NCBI GenBank assembly: GCA_947454695.1
Contig: CANGMW010000135.1
Coordinates: forward strand, 1 to 7,095
Length of the DNA stretch: 7,095 nucleotides
Direction: 5' to 3'
From: Comamonadaceae bacterium
GTDB taxonomy: Bacteria > Pseudomonadota > Gammaproteobacteria > Burkholderiales > Burkholderiaceae_C
Numbering within the stretch: position 1 is the stretch's first letter; every line of letters starts with the position of its first letter. The notes beneath the pieces are model-generated. The model searched no databases. It worked only from the letters and a program-made list of their open reading frames with translations, and had not been told where the DNA came from. The position numbers and the translations under genes are program-made. Below are positions 6,179 through 7,095 of this stretch, piece by piece.

Positions 6179-7054
6179 TTAAACTTTGCCCACGCGGTTG
6201 CTGAGCACGCCGATGCGCTCGATGTCGATCTCAATCAGGTCGCCCTCGCGCATCCACACGGGCGGCGTGCGCGCATAGCCCACGCCGGCGGGTGTGCCCA
6301 TGACGATCACATCGCCCGGCTCCAGCGTCATGCACTGCGACATCAGCTCGATGGTGTGGGCCACGCCAAACACCATGTCTGAGGTGGTGGCGCTTTGCAT
6401 CACCTGCCCGTTCAGGCGTGACTCGATGTGCAGCCCGGTGCAGCCCGGAGGCAGTTCATCGGCGGTCACCAGCCAGGGGCCGAAGCCGCCGGTCTGGTCA
6501 AAGTTTTTGCCCACCGTCCACTGCGTGGTCTTGCGCTGGTAGTCGCGGAAGGTCGCGTCGTTGAAGCACCCATACGCAAACACTGATTCCAGCGCCTGCG
6601 CCTGCGACACGTTGCGGGTGGTCTTGCCGATCACCAAGGCCAGCTCGGCTTCGTAATCGAGCGAGGTGGAGATCGGCGGGATCGGAATCGCCGCGCCGTG
6701 GGCGGCCAGCGAGGAGGGGCCACGCATGAAGATCGCCGGGTAGTCGGCAATCTTGTTGCCACCTTCCTTGGCATGGTCGTGGTAGTTCACGCCCAGACAA
6801 ATGATCTTGCTGGGACGCGGCACGCAAGGCAGCAAGGCCACTTGCGACAGCGGCGTGCCGGTCTGCGTGGCCGCACGCTGCGCCACTTGGGCCAGCAGGC
6901 CCGGTTGGTTGCAGGACAGTTCGGCAAAGTCGTTGATGGCAGCAGGCGCGTCGTCCAGACACAGCTGCATGTCCACCACGCGTCCATCGGGGAAGGTGCC
7001 CAGCAACACGCCGTAGCGCACGCGGTTGTCAAATCGGTAGCTGATGAGTTTCAT
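6179..7054 (-). CDS. Fumarylacetoacetate hydrolase (FAH) family protein
   Basis: A 291-residue cytoplasmic enzyme of the FAH fold, which hydrolyses C-C bonds of acylpyruvates or hydrates and decarboxylates related 2-oxoacids. A small N-terminal domain (about 1-75) precedes the catalytic domain. Seen in order: LGVNYHDHAKE (87-97, catalytic His region), DYEAELALVIG (133-143, metal ligands E135 and E137), FNDATFRDYQ (164-173, ligand D166), VGKNFDQTGGFGPW (181-194, K183) and GTPAGVG (253-259). All expected active-site residues are present. Likely activities are fumarylpyruvate or acylpyruvate hydrolase, or a 2-oxohept-3-enedioate-type isomerase/hydratase; the motifs do not decide between them. 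The start ATG follows a run of seven C with no Shine-Dalgarno sequence, so the initiation mode is uncertain, but no in-frame alternative is seen upstream in the window. The gene converges on the membrane-protein gene, with a 54-base gap between stops. Confidence 0.92.
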   Translation of the reverse strand: MKLISYRFDNRVRYGVLLGTFPDGRVVDMQLCLDDAPAAINDFAELSCNQPGLLAQVAQRAATQTGTPLSQVALLPCVPRPSKIICLGVNYHDHAKEGGNKIADYPAIFMRGPSSLAAHGAAIPIPPISTSLDYEAELALVIGKTTRNVSQAQALESVFAYGCFNDATFRDYQRKTTQWTVGKNFDQTGGFGPWLVTADELPPGCTGLHIESRLNGQVMQSATTSDMVFGVAHTIELMSQCMTLEPGDVIVMGTPAGVGYARTPPVWMREGDLIEIDIERIGVLSNRVGKV

Positions 7055-7095
7055 GGGGGGGTCGATCGGGTTGTGGGTGAATGAAGCTTCAAACG

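Noticed and set aside
7055..7095. Right-edge stretch, considered as the end of another gene
   Set aside because: Forty-one bases are too few to support a coding call; one frame has an early stop, which does not tell a gene end from non-coding sequence.

Overview
The window is a GC-rich bacterial segment that reads as a catabolic accessory locus, most likely from a betaproteobacterium of the order Burkholderiales (Comamonadaceae-like). That placement is an inference. It rests on the high GC, on a stand-alone Bug/TctC-type periplasmic binding protein (a family greatly expanded in these bacteria), and on the mix of aromatic-degradation enzymes. No rRNA, tRNA, CRISPR array, insertion sequence or phage gene is visible.

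Layout. Six of the seven protein genes are on the minus strand. Reading in their direction of transcription (right to left), they are: a fumarylacetoacetate hydrolase (FAH) family enzyme (7054-6179); then, after an oppositely oriented membrane-protein gene (5486-6124, plus strand), a run of five genes. These are an NADP-type beta-hydroxyacid dehydrogenase (5331-4408), a metal-dependent amidohydrolase (4404-3052), a Bug/TctC periplasmic binding protein (2998-2018), a second beta-hydroxyacid dehydrogenase (2021-1128) and a maleylacetate reductase (1047 to beyond the left edge). The gaps in this run are 3, 53, -4 and 80 bases, so it is probably one operon. Its likely control region is 5332-5485, shared with the divergent membrane-protein gene.

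How the genes may work together. Maleylacetate reductase feeds maleylacetate, the product of intradiol cleavage of hydroxyquinol or chlorocatechols, into 3-oxoadipate. The binding protein would capture a small organic acid in the periplasm. The amidohydrolase would hydrolyse or deaminate a C-N (or C-halogen) bond of a ring or amide substrate. The two dehydrogenases would act on hydroxyacid or semialdehyde intermediates. No ring hydroxylase or ring-cleaving dioxygenase lies inside the window, so the starting substrate cannot be named. The most interesting points are the combination of these families in one transcription unit, an amidohydrolase that seems to lack the glutamate usual in deaminases of this superfamily, and a shared, non-canonical Ser-Gly-Asn substrate motif in two otherwise divergent dehydrogenases. 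All functions are assigned from motifs read by eye; no database search was run.
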